A DNA stretch of 64,000 bases from Cellulomonas xylanilytica (GCF_007989805.1 NZ_BJUB01000001.1:310001-374000), one strand, 5' to 3'; counted from the first letter of the stretch, positions 29,773-41,899 are shown. Notes: a model not told the origin generated them from the sequence alone. Translations and numbers: made by a program.

Positions 29773-31427
29773 CGCAGGTCCTCCTCGTCCGCCCGCTGGG
29801 TCCACTGCGCGAACAGCTCGCCCTCGAGGCGCTGCTCGTCGAACTTGCGCGTCACGCGCTCGATGTAGTCGGGGAGCTCCTCGGCCGGGACGCGCAGGCC
29901 GCGCAGCGTCTTGCCGAGCCCGCTGGTCAGGCCGAGGCCGCCGCCGAGGTGCACCTGGTAGCCGTCCTCGCCGCCCGCCAGCGCTCCCTTGAGGCCGATG
30001 TCGGCTGTCTGGATGCGCGCGCACGAGTTGGGGCAGCCGTTGAGGTTGATGGTGATCGGCTGGTCGAACGTGGGCAGCCGGTCCTCCAGCTCGCCGATCA
30101 GGTGCGTGGCCCGGGCCTTGGTCTCGACGATCGCGAGCTTGCAGAACTCGATCCCGGTGCACGCCATGGTGCCGCGGCGGAACGTGCTCGCGGCCCGGAC
30201 CGGCAGGCCCAGCGCCTCGAGGCCCTCGACCAGCGGGTCCACCTTGTCCGGAGCGACGTCGAGCACGACGATCTTCTGCTCGACCGTCAGCCGGACCTTG
30301 TCGGAACCCGCGGCCTCCACGAGGTCGGCCAGCTGCTGGAGGAGCTCACCCGAGATGCGGCCGACCGTGGGCGCCATGCCGACGTAGAAGCTCCCGTCGT
30401 TCTGCGGGTGCACCCCAACGTGGTCGCGACGGCCGCCGGGCGGCGGGGGAGGCTCGGGGCCGTCCACCAGCGCGTAGCCGAGGTACTCGCCCTCCAGCAC
30501 CTGCCGGAACACCTCGGGTCCCCAGTCGGCGACCAAGAACTTCAGGCGCGCGCGGGTGCGCAGCCGGCGGTAGCCGTAGTCGCGGAAGATGCTCACGACG
30601 CCGACCCACACGTCCGGGACCTGCTCGAGGGTGACGAACGCGCCCAGGCGGACGCCGAGCTTCGGGTTGGTGGACAGGCCGCCACCCACCCACACGTCGA
30701 AGCCCGGGCCGAGCTCGGGGTGCACCACGCCGACGAACGCGACGTCGTTGATCTCGTGCGCGACGTCGTGGTGCGGGGAGCCGCTGATGGCGGTCTTGAA
30801 CTTGCGGGGGAGGTTCGAGAAGCGGGGGTCGCCGATGTAGTTGTCGACGATCGCGCGCACGGCGGGGGTGCCGTCGATGATCTCGTCGGCCGCGACGCCC
30901 GCGACGGGGGAACCGAGGACGACGCGCGGGCAGTCGCCGCACGCCTCCTGGGTGCTCAGCCCGACGGCCTCGAGCCGGCGCCAGATCTCCGGGACGTCCT
31001 CGACGCGGATCCAGTGCAGCTGGATGTTCTGCCGGTCGGTGACGTCCGCGGTGCCGCGGCCGAACTCGACGGAGATGTCCGCGACGGTGCGCAGCTGCTG
31101 CAGGCTCAGCGCCCCGCCGTCGCACCGGACCCGCAGCATGAAGAACTCGTCGTCCAGCTCGTGCGGCTCGAGGGTCGCGGTCTTGCCGCCGTCGATGCCG
31201 GGCTTGCGCTGCGTGTAGAGCCCCCACCAGCGCATCCGCCCGCGCAGGTCCTCCGGCGCGATGCTGGCGAAGCCCTCACGGGAGTAGACGTCCTCGATCC
31301 GCTGCCGGACGTTGAGGGCGTCGTCCTGCTGCTTGAACAGCTCGTTGCCGTTCAGCGGCTCCAGCTGGCCGAAGGCCCACTGGCCTTCGGCGCGAGCTGC
31401 GGGCGGGGCGATCCTGGTCTGCGCCAT
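29769..31427 (-). CDS. sir: Ferredoxin-type sulfite/nitrite reductase (siroheme, 4Fe-4S)
   Basis: A 552-residue assimilatory reductase turning sulfite to sulfide with six electrons. The siroheme/cluster motifs are TMACTGIEFCKLA (about 418-430) and LNGCPNSCARIQT (about 459-471), the classic C-x5-C and C-x3-C pairs. Two ferredoxin-like repeats are recognisable at the N-terminus (MLRVRCDGGALSLQQLRTVA) and middle. The operon (APS reductase, siroheme synthase) favours sulfite over nitrite. ATG 31427 follows GGAGAT; the frame extends 15 codons upstream without family character. It is preceded by a Cys-rich leader ORF at 31532-31633, so cysteine-responsive attenuation is likely. Confidence 0.93.
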   Translation of the reverse strand: MAQTRIAPPAARAEGQWAFGQLEPLNGNELFKQQDDALNVRQRIEDVYSREGFASIAPEDLRGRMRWWGLYTQRKPGIDGGKTATLEPHELDDEFFMLRVRCDGGALSLQQLRTVADISVEFGRGTADVTDRQNIQLHWIRVEDVPEIWRRLEAVGLSTQEACGDCPRVVLGSPVAGVAADEIIDGTPAVRAIVDNYIGDPRFSNLPRKFKTAISGSPHHDVAHEINDVAFVGVVHPELGPGFDVWVGGGLSTNPKLGVRLGAFVTLEQVPDVWVGVVSIFRDYGYRRLRTRARLKFLVADWGPEVFRQVLEGEYLGYALVDGPEPPPPPGGRRDHVGVHPQNDGSFYVGMAPTVGRISGELLQQLADLVEAAGSDKVRLTVEQKIVVLDVAPDKVDPLVEGLEALGLPVRAASTFRRGTMACTGIEFCKLAIVETKARATHLIGELEDRLPTFDQPITINLNGCPNSCARIQTADIGLKGALAGGEDGYQVHLGGGLGLTSGLGKTLRGLRVPAEELPDYIERVTRKFDEQRLEGELFAQWTQRADEEDLR

Positions 31428-31531
31428 AGGGGCGATATCTCCGGGAGAACATGGACGTGCGCCTGCACCCACCGCTGGGGGAGCGGTTCATCGGACGCAG
31501 ACCGCGCGCCCGGGGGGGACGAGGGGCGGGG

Positions 31532-31633
31532 TCAGTTGCTCCGCGGACAGCAGCACACGCACAGGTCCGCAGCGACGGTGCTCGTGCAGACGCACGTACA
31601 CGGCCACGAGAGGCGGAACCCGGGGGCGATCAC
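31532..31633 (-). CDS. Putative polycysteine leader peptide of the sir-cys operon (33 aa)
   Basis: A short minus-strand frame starts with GTG at 31633 and stops at 31532, 104 bp before sir. Seven of its 33 residues are Cys: Cys 12, 14 and 16 (PCTCVCTSTV) and Cys 25, 27, 28 and 29 near the end (LCVCCCPRSN). An in-frame TGA lies four codons upstream of the GTG. Cys-rich upstream ORFs that stall ribosomes when Cys-tRNA is scarce are known to control sulfur operons in mycobacteria. Here a pyrimidine-rich C-tract follows the stop and could pair with G-rich leader RNA. The ribosome site is weak, so the exact start is uncertain. Nothing else was found in the 351-bp gap besides the repeats listed next. 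Confidence 0.65.
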   Translation of the reverse strand: MIAPGFRLSWPCTCVCTSTVAADLCVCCCPRSN

Positions 31634-31644
31634 TCGACGAGGTT

Positions 31645-31662
31645 GTCACGGTGGGCCGTGAC
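31645..31662. promoter_or_regulatory. Inverted repeat upstream of the sir leader
   Basis: GTCACGG-TGGG-CCGTGAC, a perfect 7-bp inverted repeat, ends 12 bp before the leader GTG. It could be an operator or an RNA hairpin in the 5' end of the sir transcript. The regulator is not identifiable. Confidence 0.35.
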
Positions 31663-31688
31663 ATGGGAGAGGGCGTCCGGATCATGAG

Positions 31689-31712
31689 ATGTCCCGGCCG
31701 ACATGTGGGACA
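31689..31712. promoter_or_regulatory. Nested inverted repeats in the sir/zapE divergent region
   Basis: ATGTC-N6-GACAT (31689-31704) overlaps TGTCCC-N11-GGGACA (31690-31712). The symmetry suggests a regulator site for the sir operon, upstream of the leader and about 65 bp from the zapE start. This is pattern-based only. Confidence 0.3.
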
Positions 31713-31764
31713 AGCGTCCATGAGGCGGCGAACAGCCGGGTTCGAGGCCTCCGTGATCGCGACG

Positions 31765-31770
31765 TAGGCT
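31765..31770 (+). promoter_or_regulatory. -10 element for a leaderless zapE transcript
   Basis: TAGGCT is followed by 8 nt and GTGACC, the zapE start. This is the layout of leaderless actinobacterial genes. No Shine-Dalgarno site exists in the short gap. Confidence 0.5.
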
Positions 31771-31778
31771 GCTCGATC

Positions 31779-32813
31779 GTGACCTCTCCGGACCCCTCGG
31801 GCGGCGCCCCCAGCCTCACGCGACGCCGGCCCGTCGTGCCGCCCGAGCGGCTCCTCGCCGAGCTGGTCCCGCCCCGGCACTTCGCCGACGAGTCCTTCGC
31901 CACCTACCGGCCCGACCCCGCGCACCCGTCGCAGGCCGCGGTCGTGACCCGGCTGTCGGCCGCCGCCGAGCAGATCCGGCGCGGGGGACAGCGCTCCTTC
32001 TGGAGGCGCGGCAAGGCCGACCCGGTCGCGGTGTACCTCGACGGCGGCTTCGGCGTCGGCAAGACCCACCTGCTGACCTCGCTCGCCCGCGCGGTCGGTG
32101 TCGAGGACGCCGCCTACGGCACCTTCGTCGAGTACACCAACCTGGTCGGCGCCCTCGGCTTCCTGCCGACCGTCGAGGCCCTGGCCACCCGCCGGCTGGT
32201 CTGCATCGACGAGTTCGAGCTGGACGACCCCGGTGACACCGTCCTCATGTCCCGCCTGCTGCGCGAGCTCGCCGACCGCGGCGTCGCGCTCGCCGCGACG
32301 TCGAACACGCTGCCCGGGTCGCTGGGCGAGGGTCGCTTCGCCGCCGAGGACTTCCTGCGCGAGATCCAGGCGCTCGCCGCGCGGTTCGAGGTCCTGCGCG
32401 TGGACGGCGACGACTACCGGCACCGGTCGGTGGTCACCGACGGCGACGGGCTCGACGACGCCGAGGTCCGCGCCGCCGCCGGCCGACGGGCCGACGCCAC
32501 CCTCGACGACTTCGGCGACCTGCTCGCGCACCTCGCGACCGTCCACCCGAGCCGCTACGGCGCCCTCCTCGACGGCGTCGGGCTCGTCGCGCTGACCGGT
32601 GTGCACGCCGTCCCGACGCAGGACGTCGCGCTGCGGCTGGTCGTCCTCGTCGACCGCCTCTACGACCGGGACGTGCCGGTGCTGCTGGGCGGTGCGGGGG
32701 AGAAGGGCCTGTTCCCGCCGGACATGCTGGCCGGCGGCTACCGCAAGAAGTACTACCGGGCGCTGTCCCGGCTGGGCTCGCTCGCCGCGGACGGGGCCGC
32801 GCTCGTCGGCTGA
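31779..32813 (+). CDS. zapE: Cell division protein ZapE (AFG1-like ATPase)
   Basis: A 344-residue P-loop ATPase of the AFG1/ZapE family. Walker A is GGFGVGKTHLL (about 88-98), Walker B LVCIDEFELDD, and the sensor stretch ALAATSNTLPGSL. The C-terminal YRKKYYRALSRLGSL is also family-like. In E. coli ZapE associates with the Z-ring, and in mitochondria AFG1 aids protein quality control. The start is GTG 31779 since the frame continues upstream only into the promoter. It is divergent from the sir operon and convergent with treZ. Confidence 0.9.
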   Translation: MTSPDPSGGAPSLTRRRPVVPPERLLAELVPPRHFADESFATYRPDPAHPSQAAVVTRLSAAAEQIRRGGQRSFWRRGKADPVAVYLDGGFGVGKTHLLTSLARAVGVEDAAYGTFVEYTNLVGALGFLPTVEALATRRLVCIDEFELDDPGDTVLMSRLLRELADRGVALAATSNTLPGSLGEGRFAAEDFLREIQALAARFEVLRVDGDDYRHRSVVTDGDGLDDAEVRAAAGRRADATLDDFGDLLAHLATVHPSRYGALLDGVGLVALTGVHAVPTQDVALRLVVLVDRLYDRDVPVLLGGAGEKGLFPPDMLAGGYRKKYYRALSRLGSLAADGAALVG

Positions 32814-32817
32814 CCCG

Positions 32818-34587
32818 TCAGGCCAGGACGACCACGGAGCGCGGCGGCGTCACGACGACCGCGCCGTCGGCGGTCGGCTCGATCGTCGCGGGGTCCCACG
32901 CGGCCACCACGTCGACCGGGCCGTCGGTGCGCACCGGCACGGAGGCCTGTTCGCCGGAGAGGTTGACGACGACCCGGGCGGACCCGCGGTGCAGCACCAG
33001 CCAGCCGTCCCACGGGGCGTCGTCCTCGGACGCACCGCCCCACACGACGTCGGTGGCCGCCAGGTCACCCGCCGCGAGGTCGGGCACGGAGCGCCGGACG
33101 GCGATCAGGGACCGGTACCAGTCCCGCAGCCGGGCGTGCGCCGGGTCGTCCATCTCGTGACGGGTGAGGACGCTCCGGCGGAACGTCTCCGGGTCCTGCG
33201 GGTCCGGCACCTCGACGTGGCCGCCGTACAGGACGTCCCAGGCGTGGCCCCCGAACTCGCGGCGCCGGCCGTCGCGCACCGCGGCGGCGAGGTCGGGGTC
33301 CGGGTGGTCGGTGAAGTACATCCAGGGCGTCCGTGTGCCCCACTCCTCGCCCATGAAGAGCATCGGCGAGAACGGGGACAGGAGCACCAGCGCAGCGGTC
33401 GCGGCGAGGCCCCCGGCGTCGAGCCGGGCCGACGGGCGGTCGCCCAGCGCGCGGTTGCCCACCTGGTCGTGGGTGGAGCCGGCTGCGACGAACCGGTGGC
33501 CGTCGGTCCCGGGGGGCACCGGCCGCCCCCAGTCCTTGCCGCGGAACGTCGAGTGCTCGCCGTCGTGGACGAACGCGCCGGTCAGCGCCTTGCGCAGCAC
33601 CTGCGGTGAGCCGAAGTCCACGTAGTAGCCGTGGCGTTCCCCCGTGACGAGCGCGTGGACGGCGTGGTGCACGTCGTCGTCCCACTGGGCGGTCATGCCC
33701 CAGCCGCCCTCGGCCGTCGGGGTGACCGAGACGACGTCGTTGAGGTCGGACTCGGCCACGAGCGACAGCGGGCGTCCCAGCTCCGCGGACAGGGCGGCCA
33801 CCTCGTCGGACAGCTGCGACAGCAGGTGCCCCTCCGAGAAGTCGATCAGCGCGTGCACGGCGTCCAGGCGCAGGGCGTCGACGTGGAAGTCGCGGAACCA
33901 GCGCAGCGCGCTGTCGCACACCCAGCGGCGGACCTCCTCGGACCCGGGCCCGTCCAGGTTGATCGCGGAGCCCCACGGCGTCTGGTGCGCGTCGGTGAAG
34001 TACGGGCCGAACTCGCCCAGGTAGTTGCCGGACGGCCCCATGTGGTTGTGCACCACGTCGAGACACACGCCCAGCCCGCGGGCGTGGGCGGCGTCGACGA
34101 AGGCCTGCAGCGCGGCCGGACCGCCGTACGGCTCGTGCACCGCGAACGTCCCGACGCCGTCGTAGCCCCAGCCGTGCACGCCGCTGAAGGGCGCCACCGG
34201 CATGAGCTCGACGAGGTCGATCCCGAGGGAGACGAGCTCGTCGAGGTGCTCGATCGCGGAGGTCAGCGTGCCCTCGTCGCTGAACGTGCCGACGTGCAGC
34301 TCGTACGTCACGTGCCCGCGCACGTCGACACCCGACCAGCCGTCGTCGGACCACGCGAACGTGCCCGGGTCGTAGACGCGGCTGGGTCCGTGCACGTCCT
34401 GCGGCTGCCACGCGCTGCGCGGGTCCGGCCGCGGCGGGCCGCCGTCGACCGCGAAGGCGTAGTCGGTCCCGTGCGGGAGGTCGGCGTCGCCGACCCACCA
34501 CTCGCCGTCGGCCGTCAGGGGCACGTGCTCGTCCCCGAGGACCAGGTCGACGCGGGCGGCGGTCGGCGCCCAGACGCGAGGGAGCAT
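32818..34587 (-). CDS. treZ: Malto-oligosyltrehalose trehalohydrolase
   Basis: A 589-residue GH13 enzyme that releases trehalose from maltooligosyl-trehalose. An N-terminal beta domain (VWAPTAARVDLVLGD) precedes the barrel. Catalytic residues are seen in VDALRLDAVHAL (nucleophile Asp), LVAESDLND (acid Glu) and STHDQVGNRALGDR (the THDQVGNR motif typical of TreZ). It is last in the treX-treY-treZ operon, 1 bp after treY. Confidence 0.95.
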   Translation of the reverse strand: MLPRVWAPTAARVDLVLGDEHVPLTADGEWWVGDADLPHGTDYAFAVDGGPPRPDPRSAWQPQDVHGPSRVYDPGTFAWSDDGWSGVDVRGHVTYELHVGTFSDEGTLTSAIEHLDELVSLGIDLVELMPVAPFSGVHGWGYDGVGTFAVHEPYGGPAALQAFVDAAHARGLGVCLDVVHNHMGPSGNYLGEFGPYFTDAHQTPWGSAINLDGPGSEEVRRWVCDSALRWFRDFHVDALRLDAVHALIDFSEGHLLSQLSDEVAALSAELGRPLSLVAESDLNDVVSVTPTAEGGWGMTAQWDDDVHHAVHALVTGERHGYYVDFGSPQVLRKALTGAFVHDGEHSTFRGKDWGRPVPPGTDGHRFVAAGSTHDQVGNRALGDRPSARLDAGGLAATAALVLLSPFSPMLFMGEEWGTRTPWMYFTDHPDPDLAAAVRDGRRREFGGHAWDVLYGGHVEVPDPQDPETFRRSVLTRHEMDDPAHARLRDWYRSLIAVRRSVPDLAAGDLAATDVVWGGASEDDAPWDGWLVLHRGSARVVVNLSGEQASVPVRTDGPVDVVAAWDPATIEPTADGAVVVTPPRSVVVLA

Positions 34588-34588
34588 G

Positions 34589-37095
34589 TCAGCCCTCCGA
34601 TCGGACGAGCAGGGCGACGGGGAGCCGGTCGAGCAACGGGCCGACGTCGACGACCCCTCCCGTCACCGGACGGTCGGTGAGGACGTCGTGCCAGTCGCCC
34701 TCGGGCAGAGCGACGGTGTGGTCGGCCCAGCCGCCGAGCCGGTCGACGGCCGCCGCCAGCCGCGTGGCGACGACCGCCACGCGCGGCTCGCCGGCCACCG
34801 TGCGGGCGTAGGTCAGCGAGTGCCCCGAGGAGTGGGCCAGCGGCAAGAACCCGGTGTCGGGACCGACGAACGCCTCCGGAAGGGACCGGCGCAGGCGCAG
34901 CGTGCGCGACGTGACCAGGAGCTTCTCGTCGGCCAGGTCGCGCGGGCCGGCACCGTCGTCCAGGCGCGCCAGGCGGGCGACCAACGGTTCCAGCGGGACC
35001 GGCCGGCGGTTGTCCGGGTCGACGAGGACCGGGTTCGGCACCTCGGTGCCCTGGTACACGTCCGGGATGCCGGGCAGCGTCAGCTGCACCAGCTTGGTGC
35101 CGAGCGTCGCCGCACGGACGGCTGCCCGTGTCCGCGTCTCCCAGCCGCCGAGCAGCGCGGCGACCGTCGGGTCGACCAGGGCCTGACGGGCGGCGTCGAG
35201 CACCGCGCGCTCGTACGGCTCGTCGGGGGCCGTCCACGTGGTCCTGCTCTTGGCCTCGCGGATCGCCTTCGTCAGGTACTCGACGAGCCGGTCCTCGGCG
35301 ATCGGCCCCTCGTCGGTCCAGGTGCCCGCCAGCGTCTGCCAGAGCAGGTACTCCGTGCGACCGTCGAGGAGCGCGCTGCGGTACGGCGCGGAGGCCGCAC
35401 GCAGGTCGTCGACGAGGTCCGACCACTCGCGCGGGAGCTCGCTGAGCACCCCGAGCCGCGCCCGGGTGTCCTCGCCGCGCTTGGTGTCGTGCGTCGACAG
35501 GGTCGTCATGCCCAGGGGGGCCGAGACCTGCATCTGTGCCGCCCACGCCGACAGGTCGGTCGGGGTGAGCGCGAACTGCTCGGGGGAGCCGCCCACCTCG
35601 CAGAGGCTCGTCAGGTGGGTCCAGCGGTAGAACGTCGTGTCCTCGACGCCCTTGGCCATCACCGCGCCGCACGTCTGCTGGAACCGCACGACGAGCTCGT
35701 CGCGGCGCGCGCCCCGGGTGCGCCCGGCGCTGCCCACCTCGCGGCCGAGCAGCAGGTCCACGACGACGTCCATGGTCTCGCTGCGCTCGGGGGACAGCCG
35801 GGTACGCGCGTGGGACGCGGCGGTGGTCATGACCTCGAGCGACTCCGGGTGCACGGGCTCGCCGGGCACGACGTACGCGCGGTAGCGGTCGAACGCGACG
35901 AGCAGCTCGATCAGGCAGTCCTCGAGCGCGCGCCAGGTGTGGTCGCGCAGCCGCAGGTCCTCACGGCAGATGTCGGCCGCCAGGGCGGTCAGCCGGTGCA
36001 CCTCCGCGTACAACGGACCGTCGACGATCTCCCTCTTGGCCCGCTCCGCCATCGCCGGGAACGCGTCGGACGTGTCGCCCGTGAGCCGGTGCATGACCGC
36101 GCCGAGGACCGCGGCGCCGCCGGGGTCGACGAACGTCTCCTGGATGCGCCACAGCGCCTCGTAGCCCGTGCTGCCCGCGGTCTCCCAGTCGGGCGGGAGC
36201 GTCTCGTCGCCCTCGAGGATCTTCTCGACGACCACCCACGCGCCGCCGCTCGCCTCGCGCAGCCGCGCCAGGTAGCCCGCCGGGTCGGCCAGGCCGTCGG
36301 GGTGGTCGATGCGCAGTCCGTCGATCGTGCCGTCCGCCAGCAGCGACAGCACGAGCGCGTGCGTGGCGTCGAACACGGCCGGGTCCTCGACGCGGATGGC
36401 GAGCAGCGTCCCCACGTCGAAGAACCGCCGGTAGTTGAGCTCCTCGTCGGCCACCCGCCAGTACGCGAGCCGGTAGTGCTGCCGCTCGACGAGCTCCGCG
36501 AGGGGCAGCGCCTCTGTCCCCGGCCGGACGGGGAACACGTGGTCGTAGTAGCGCAGGACCGTGCGCACGCCCTCGCCGGGGATCTCGACCTCGTCCAGCG
36601 CCAGCTCGTCCCGGCCCAGCACCGCGCCGATCCGGTCGCCGAGCACGGGCATGAGCACCGCGCCGTCGCCGGCGGACCAGTCGACGTCGAACCAGTCGGC
36701 GTACGGCGAGTCGGGACCCTCGGCGAGCACCGACCACAGCGCCCGGTTGTGCCACACCGGCGTCGGCACGGCCATGTGGTTGGGCACGATGTCGAGCACC
36801 AGACCGAGGCCCGCGTCGTGCGCCGTCGTCGCCAGGCGCCGCAGCGCCGGCAGCCCGCCGAGCTCGGGGGAGACCTCGTCGTGGTCGACGACGTCGTACC
36901 CGTGCGTCGAGCCGGGTGCGGCACGCAGGATCGGCGACAGGTACAGGTGCGTGACGCCCAGCGACGCCAGGTACGGCACGCGCTCCGCCGCGTCGTCGAG
37001 CGTCAGGTCCGCACCCAGCTGCAGCCGGTAGGTCGAGCCCGGCACCGGCTTGCCCGGGGTGGGCAGCCGGCGGGTGGGCGTGGGACGGAGCTCGC

Positions 37096-37099
<4 letters not shown>
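34589..37099 (-). CDS. treY: Malto-oligosyltrehalose synthase
   Basis: An 836-residue GH13 enzyme that isomerises the reducing end of maltodextrin to a trehalose unit. It shows STYRLQLGADLTLDDAAE at the start, IDGLRIDHPDGLADP (nucleophile), VVVEKILEGDETLP (acid) and LSTHDTKRGEDTRAR. Length is typical. ATG 37099 overlaps the treX stop by 4 bp; the open frame upstream is an antisense-free shadow of treX and not part of the protein. Confidence 0.95.
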
Positions 37100-39351
<2,252 letters not shown>

Positions 39352-39510
39352 GCGCCCAGGGTGCCAGGCGAGCGTCCATCCGGCGCGGGGGAGGGAGGAG
39401 TCCGGACGTGTACTTCGCCACACTCCGCCCCCGCACGGCCATTGCGCCCGGGCCCGCGACCTGCTGCGCTGGCCTCTCGGCGGGTCGGCGGACGACGGCA
39501 GGGGAGTGAC

Positions 39511-40740
39511 GTGAGCGGTCAGGTCGTGGTCGTGGGTGCCGGGCTGGCGGGAGCGAAGACGGTCGAGGGGCTGCGGGAGCGGGGGTACGACGGTCGGGTC
39601 GTGCTGCTCGGGACCGAGACGGAACGCCCCTACGAACGTCCTCCGCTGTCCAAGGGCTACCTGCAGGGCAGCGACGAGCGCGACGCGGCGTTCGTGCACC
39701 CGGCGTCCTGGTACGCCGAGCACGACGTGGACCTGCGGCTCGGGACGACGGTGCGGTCGATCGACCTCGCTGCGCGCGACGTCGTCGACGCCTCCGGGAC
39801 CCGCACGCGCTGGGACCACCTCGTGCTCGCGACCGGCTCGGAGCCGCGCCGGCTCGACGTGCCCGGCGCGGGTCTCGACGGCGTCGTGCACCTGCGCACC
39901 CTGGACGACAGCGACCGCCTGCGCGCCGCGCTGACGACGGGCCGGCGCGTGGTCGTGGTGGGAGGCGGCTGGATCGGGCTGGAGGTCGCCGCGGCGGCTC
40001 GCGCGGCCGGGTGCGAGGTCAGCGTGCTGGTCCGCGACCCGCTGCCGCTGCTCGCCGTGCTCGGCCCGGAGCTCGCGGCCATGTTCGCCGACCTGCACCG
40101 GGAGAACGGGGTCGACCTGCGGACGCGGACGGAGATCTCGGAGATCGTCGCCGCGGGCGACGGGACGCACGTCGGGGCGGTCGAGCTGGCCGACGGCACG
40201 CTGGTCGACGCCGACCTGGTCGTCGTGGGCATCGGGGCCGCGCCCCGGGTGGACCTGGCGAAGGCGGCCGGGCTGCACGTGGAGAACGGCGTCGTCGTCG
40301 ACGCGCACCTGCGGTCGTCGAACCCGCACGTGCTGGCCGTCGGCGACATCGCCCGGGCGGCGCACCCGCTGCTGGGCACCCACCTGCGCGTCGAGCACTG
40401 GGCCAACGCGCTGAACCAGCCCACGACGGCCGCGGCGACCGTCGTGGGCGCGGACGAGCCGTACGACCGGCTGCCGTACTTCTTCACCGACCAGTTCGAC
40501 CTCGGCATGGAGTACGTCGGGCACGTCGGGACGCACGGGTACGACGAGGTGGTCGTGCGCGGCGACCTGCAGGCGCGCGAGCTCGTCGCGTTCTGGCGTC
40601 GCGAGGGCCGGGTGCTGGCCGCGATGAACGTCAACGTCTGGGACGTGGTCGACGACGTCCAGGCGCTGATCCGGTCCGGCGCGGCGGTCGACCACGACCG
40701 GCTGGCCGACCCGGACGTGCCCCTGGGTGACCTGCTCTAG
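39511..40740 (+). CDS. FAD-dependent pyridine nucleotide-disulfide oxidoreductase (ferredoxin reductase-like)
   Basis: A 409-residue flavoprotein with FAD motif VVVVGAGLAGAKTVEGL (about 5-21), PYERPPLSKGYL, an NAD-binding VVVVGGGWIGLEVAAAAR (about 148-165) and VLAVGDIA. The C-terminal part (HWANALNQPTTAAATVVG) is of the rhodocoxin/putidaredoxin reductase kind, which passes electrons from NADH to a ferredoxin for P450s or dioxygenases. No ferredoxin or oxygenase is adjacent, so its partner is unknown. GTG 39511 has an AGGGGAG site. Its TAG stop shares CTAG with the convergent ligase gene. Confidence 0.88.
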   Translation: MSGQVVVVGAGLAGAKTVEGLRERGYDGRVVLLGTETERPYERPPLSKGYLQGSDERDAAFVHPASWYAEHDVDLRLGTTVRSIDLAARDVVDASGTRTRWDHLVLATGSEPRRLDVPGAGLDGVVHLRTLDDSDRLRAALTTGRRVVVVGGGWIGLEVAAAARAAGCEVSVLVRDPLPLLAVLGPELAAMFADLHRENGVDLRTRTEISEIVAAGDGTHVGAVELADGTLVDADLVVVGIGAAPRVDLAKAAGLHVENGVVVDAHLRSSNPHVLAVGDIARAAHPLLGTHLRVEHWANALNQPTTAAATVVGADEPYDRLPYFFTDQFDLGMEYVGHVGTHGYDEVVVRGDLQARELVAFWRREGRVLAAMNVNVWDVVDDVQALIRSGAAVDHDRLADPDVPLGDLL

Positions 40741-41825
40741 GGCGCCACCGTCCGGTCCACCGCGCGGCGGACCACCTCGTCGTCGTCGGCGCCCTCGGCC
40801 CGCCAGCCCAGCTGCTGGATCGCGCCGTTGCCGCGCCGCAGCACGGTGGCGACCTGGCGCTCGACCCACTCGAGGTCACCGGCCTCGGCCAGCGCGGGCC
40901 GCACGTGGTCGACCAGCTGCGCGACGACCTCGGCCGCGGGCAAGGGCTTGCCCGTCAGCGGGCTGACCAGGTCGCCGGAGATCCCGGACCGGGCGGCGCG
41001 CCACGTCGCCGCCCGCAGCAGCTCGGTGCGCGGCTGGGCCATCGGCTCGCCCATGGCCGCCTCGGCGAGCCCGCGCACGAGTGCCGCCTGCAGGGCCGCG
41101 TCGTCGGGGTCGAGGCACACGTCCGCCACGCGCACCTCGACCGTCGGGTAGCGCGACGAGAGGCGGGCGTCGAAGTACACCATCCCCTCGTCGAGGATCG
41201 CCCCGGTGCTCAGCAGCCCGTCGATGACCGCCCGGTACCCGGCCGCGTCGCCGAACGGCGCGGTCGGTCCGGCCGTCGGCCAGCGCCCCCAGACCTGGGA
41301 CCGGTACGACGCGTAGCCGGTCGAGGTGCCCTGCCAGGACGGGCTGTTGCCGGACAGGGCCAGCAGGACCGCGTTCCACGGCCGGAGGTGGTCCAGGATG
41401 CGTACGCCCTCCTCCTCGTCGGCGATGGAGACGTGGACGTGGCACCCGCAGGTGAGCTGGTCGCGGGCCGTCGCCCCGAACTCCGCCCGGATGGCGTAGG
41501 CACGGCGGTCCGGCAGGACGGTCGACTCGACGACCTGCGGTGCGGCGGCGAGCGCCGCGATCCGCGCACCCGCCTTGCGCGCGACCGTGTCGGTCCGGGC
41601 CCGGCCGGCGCGGATCTCGGCCGCCAGCTCCGCGAGGTCGGTGCGCGGGGGCGTGGACGTCTCGATCTGCTCCTGCTTGAACTCTTTCTCCAGGTCGCCC
41701 CCCGGCTCGTCGGTCGGGGGGTGGAGCACCGCCGACGCGTGCCGGAGCACGGTCGCCGCGACAGGCTCCGGCCGCCCTTCCGGCGTGACCAGCAGGAACT
41801 CCTCCTCGACACCCAGGGTTCGCAT
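40737..41825 (-). CDS. Carboxylate-amine ligase, YbdK type (glutamate-cysteine ligase 2 family)
   Basis: A 362-residue GCS2-family ligase. It begins RTLGVEEEFLLVTPEG, and has EFKQEQIETSTPP, the CGCHVHVSIADEE metal/substrate region and ARLSSRYPTVEVRVADVC. E. coli YbdK shows weak glutamate-cysteine ligase activity, but actinobacteria use mycothiol, so the natural product is uncertain; related enzymes make amide bonds in specialised metabolism. The start ATG 41825 is close to the divergent galE-like promoter. The stop overlaps that of the flavoprotein gene. Confidence 0.87.
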   Translation of the reverse strand: MRTLGVEEEFLLVTPEGRPEPVAATVLRHASAVLHPPTDEPGGDLEKEFKQEQIETSTPPRTDLAELAAEIRAGRARTDTVARKAGARIAALAAAPQVVESTVLPDRRAYAIRAEFGATARDQLTCGCHVHVSIADEEEGVRILDHLRPWNAVLLALSGNSPSWQGTSTGYASYRSQVWGRWPTAGPTAPFGDAAGYRAVIDGLLSTGAILDEGMVYFDARLSSRYPTVEVRVADVCLDPDDAALQAALVRGLAEAAMGEPMAQPRTELLRAATWRAARSGISGDLVSPLTGKPLPAAEVVAQLVDHVRPALAEAGDLEWVERQVATVLRRGNGAIQQLGWRAEGADDDEVVRRAVDRTVAP

Positions 41826-41899
41826 CGGAACAGTGTGGAGGCGCGGACGGCAGCGCGCTCGGCGGCGGGCGACCGTCACGTGCCCCGCCCGGGACCCGC

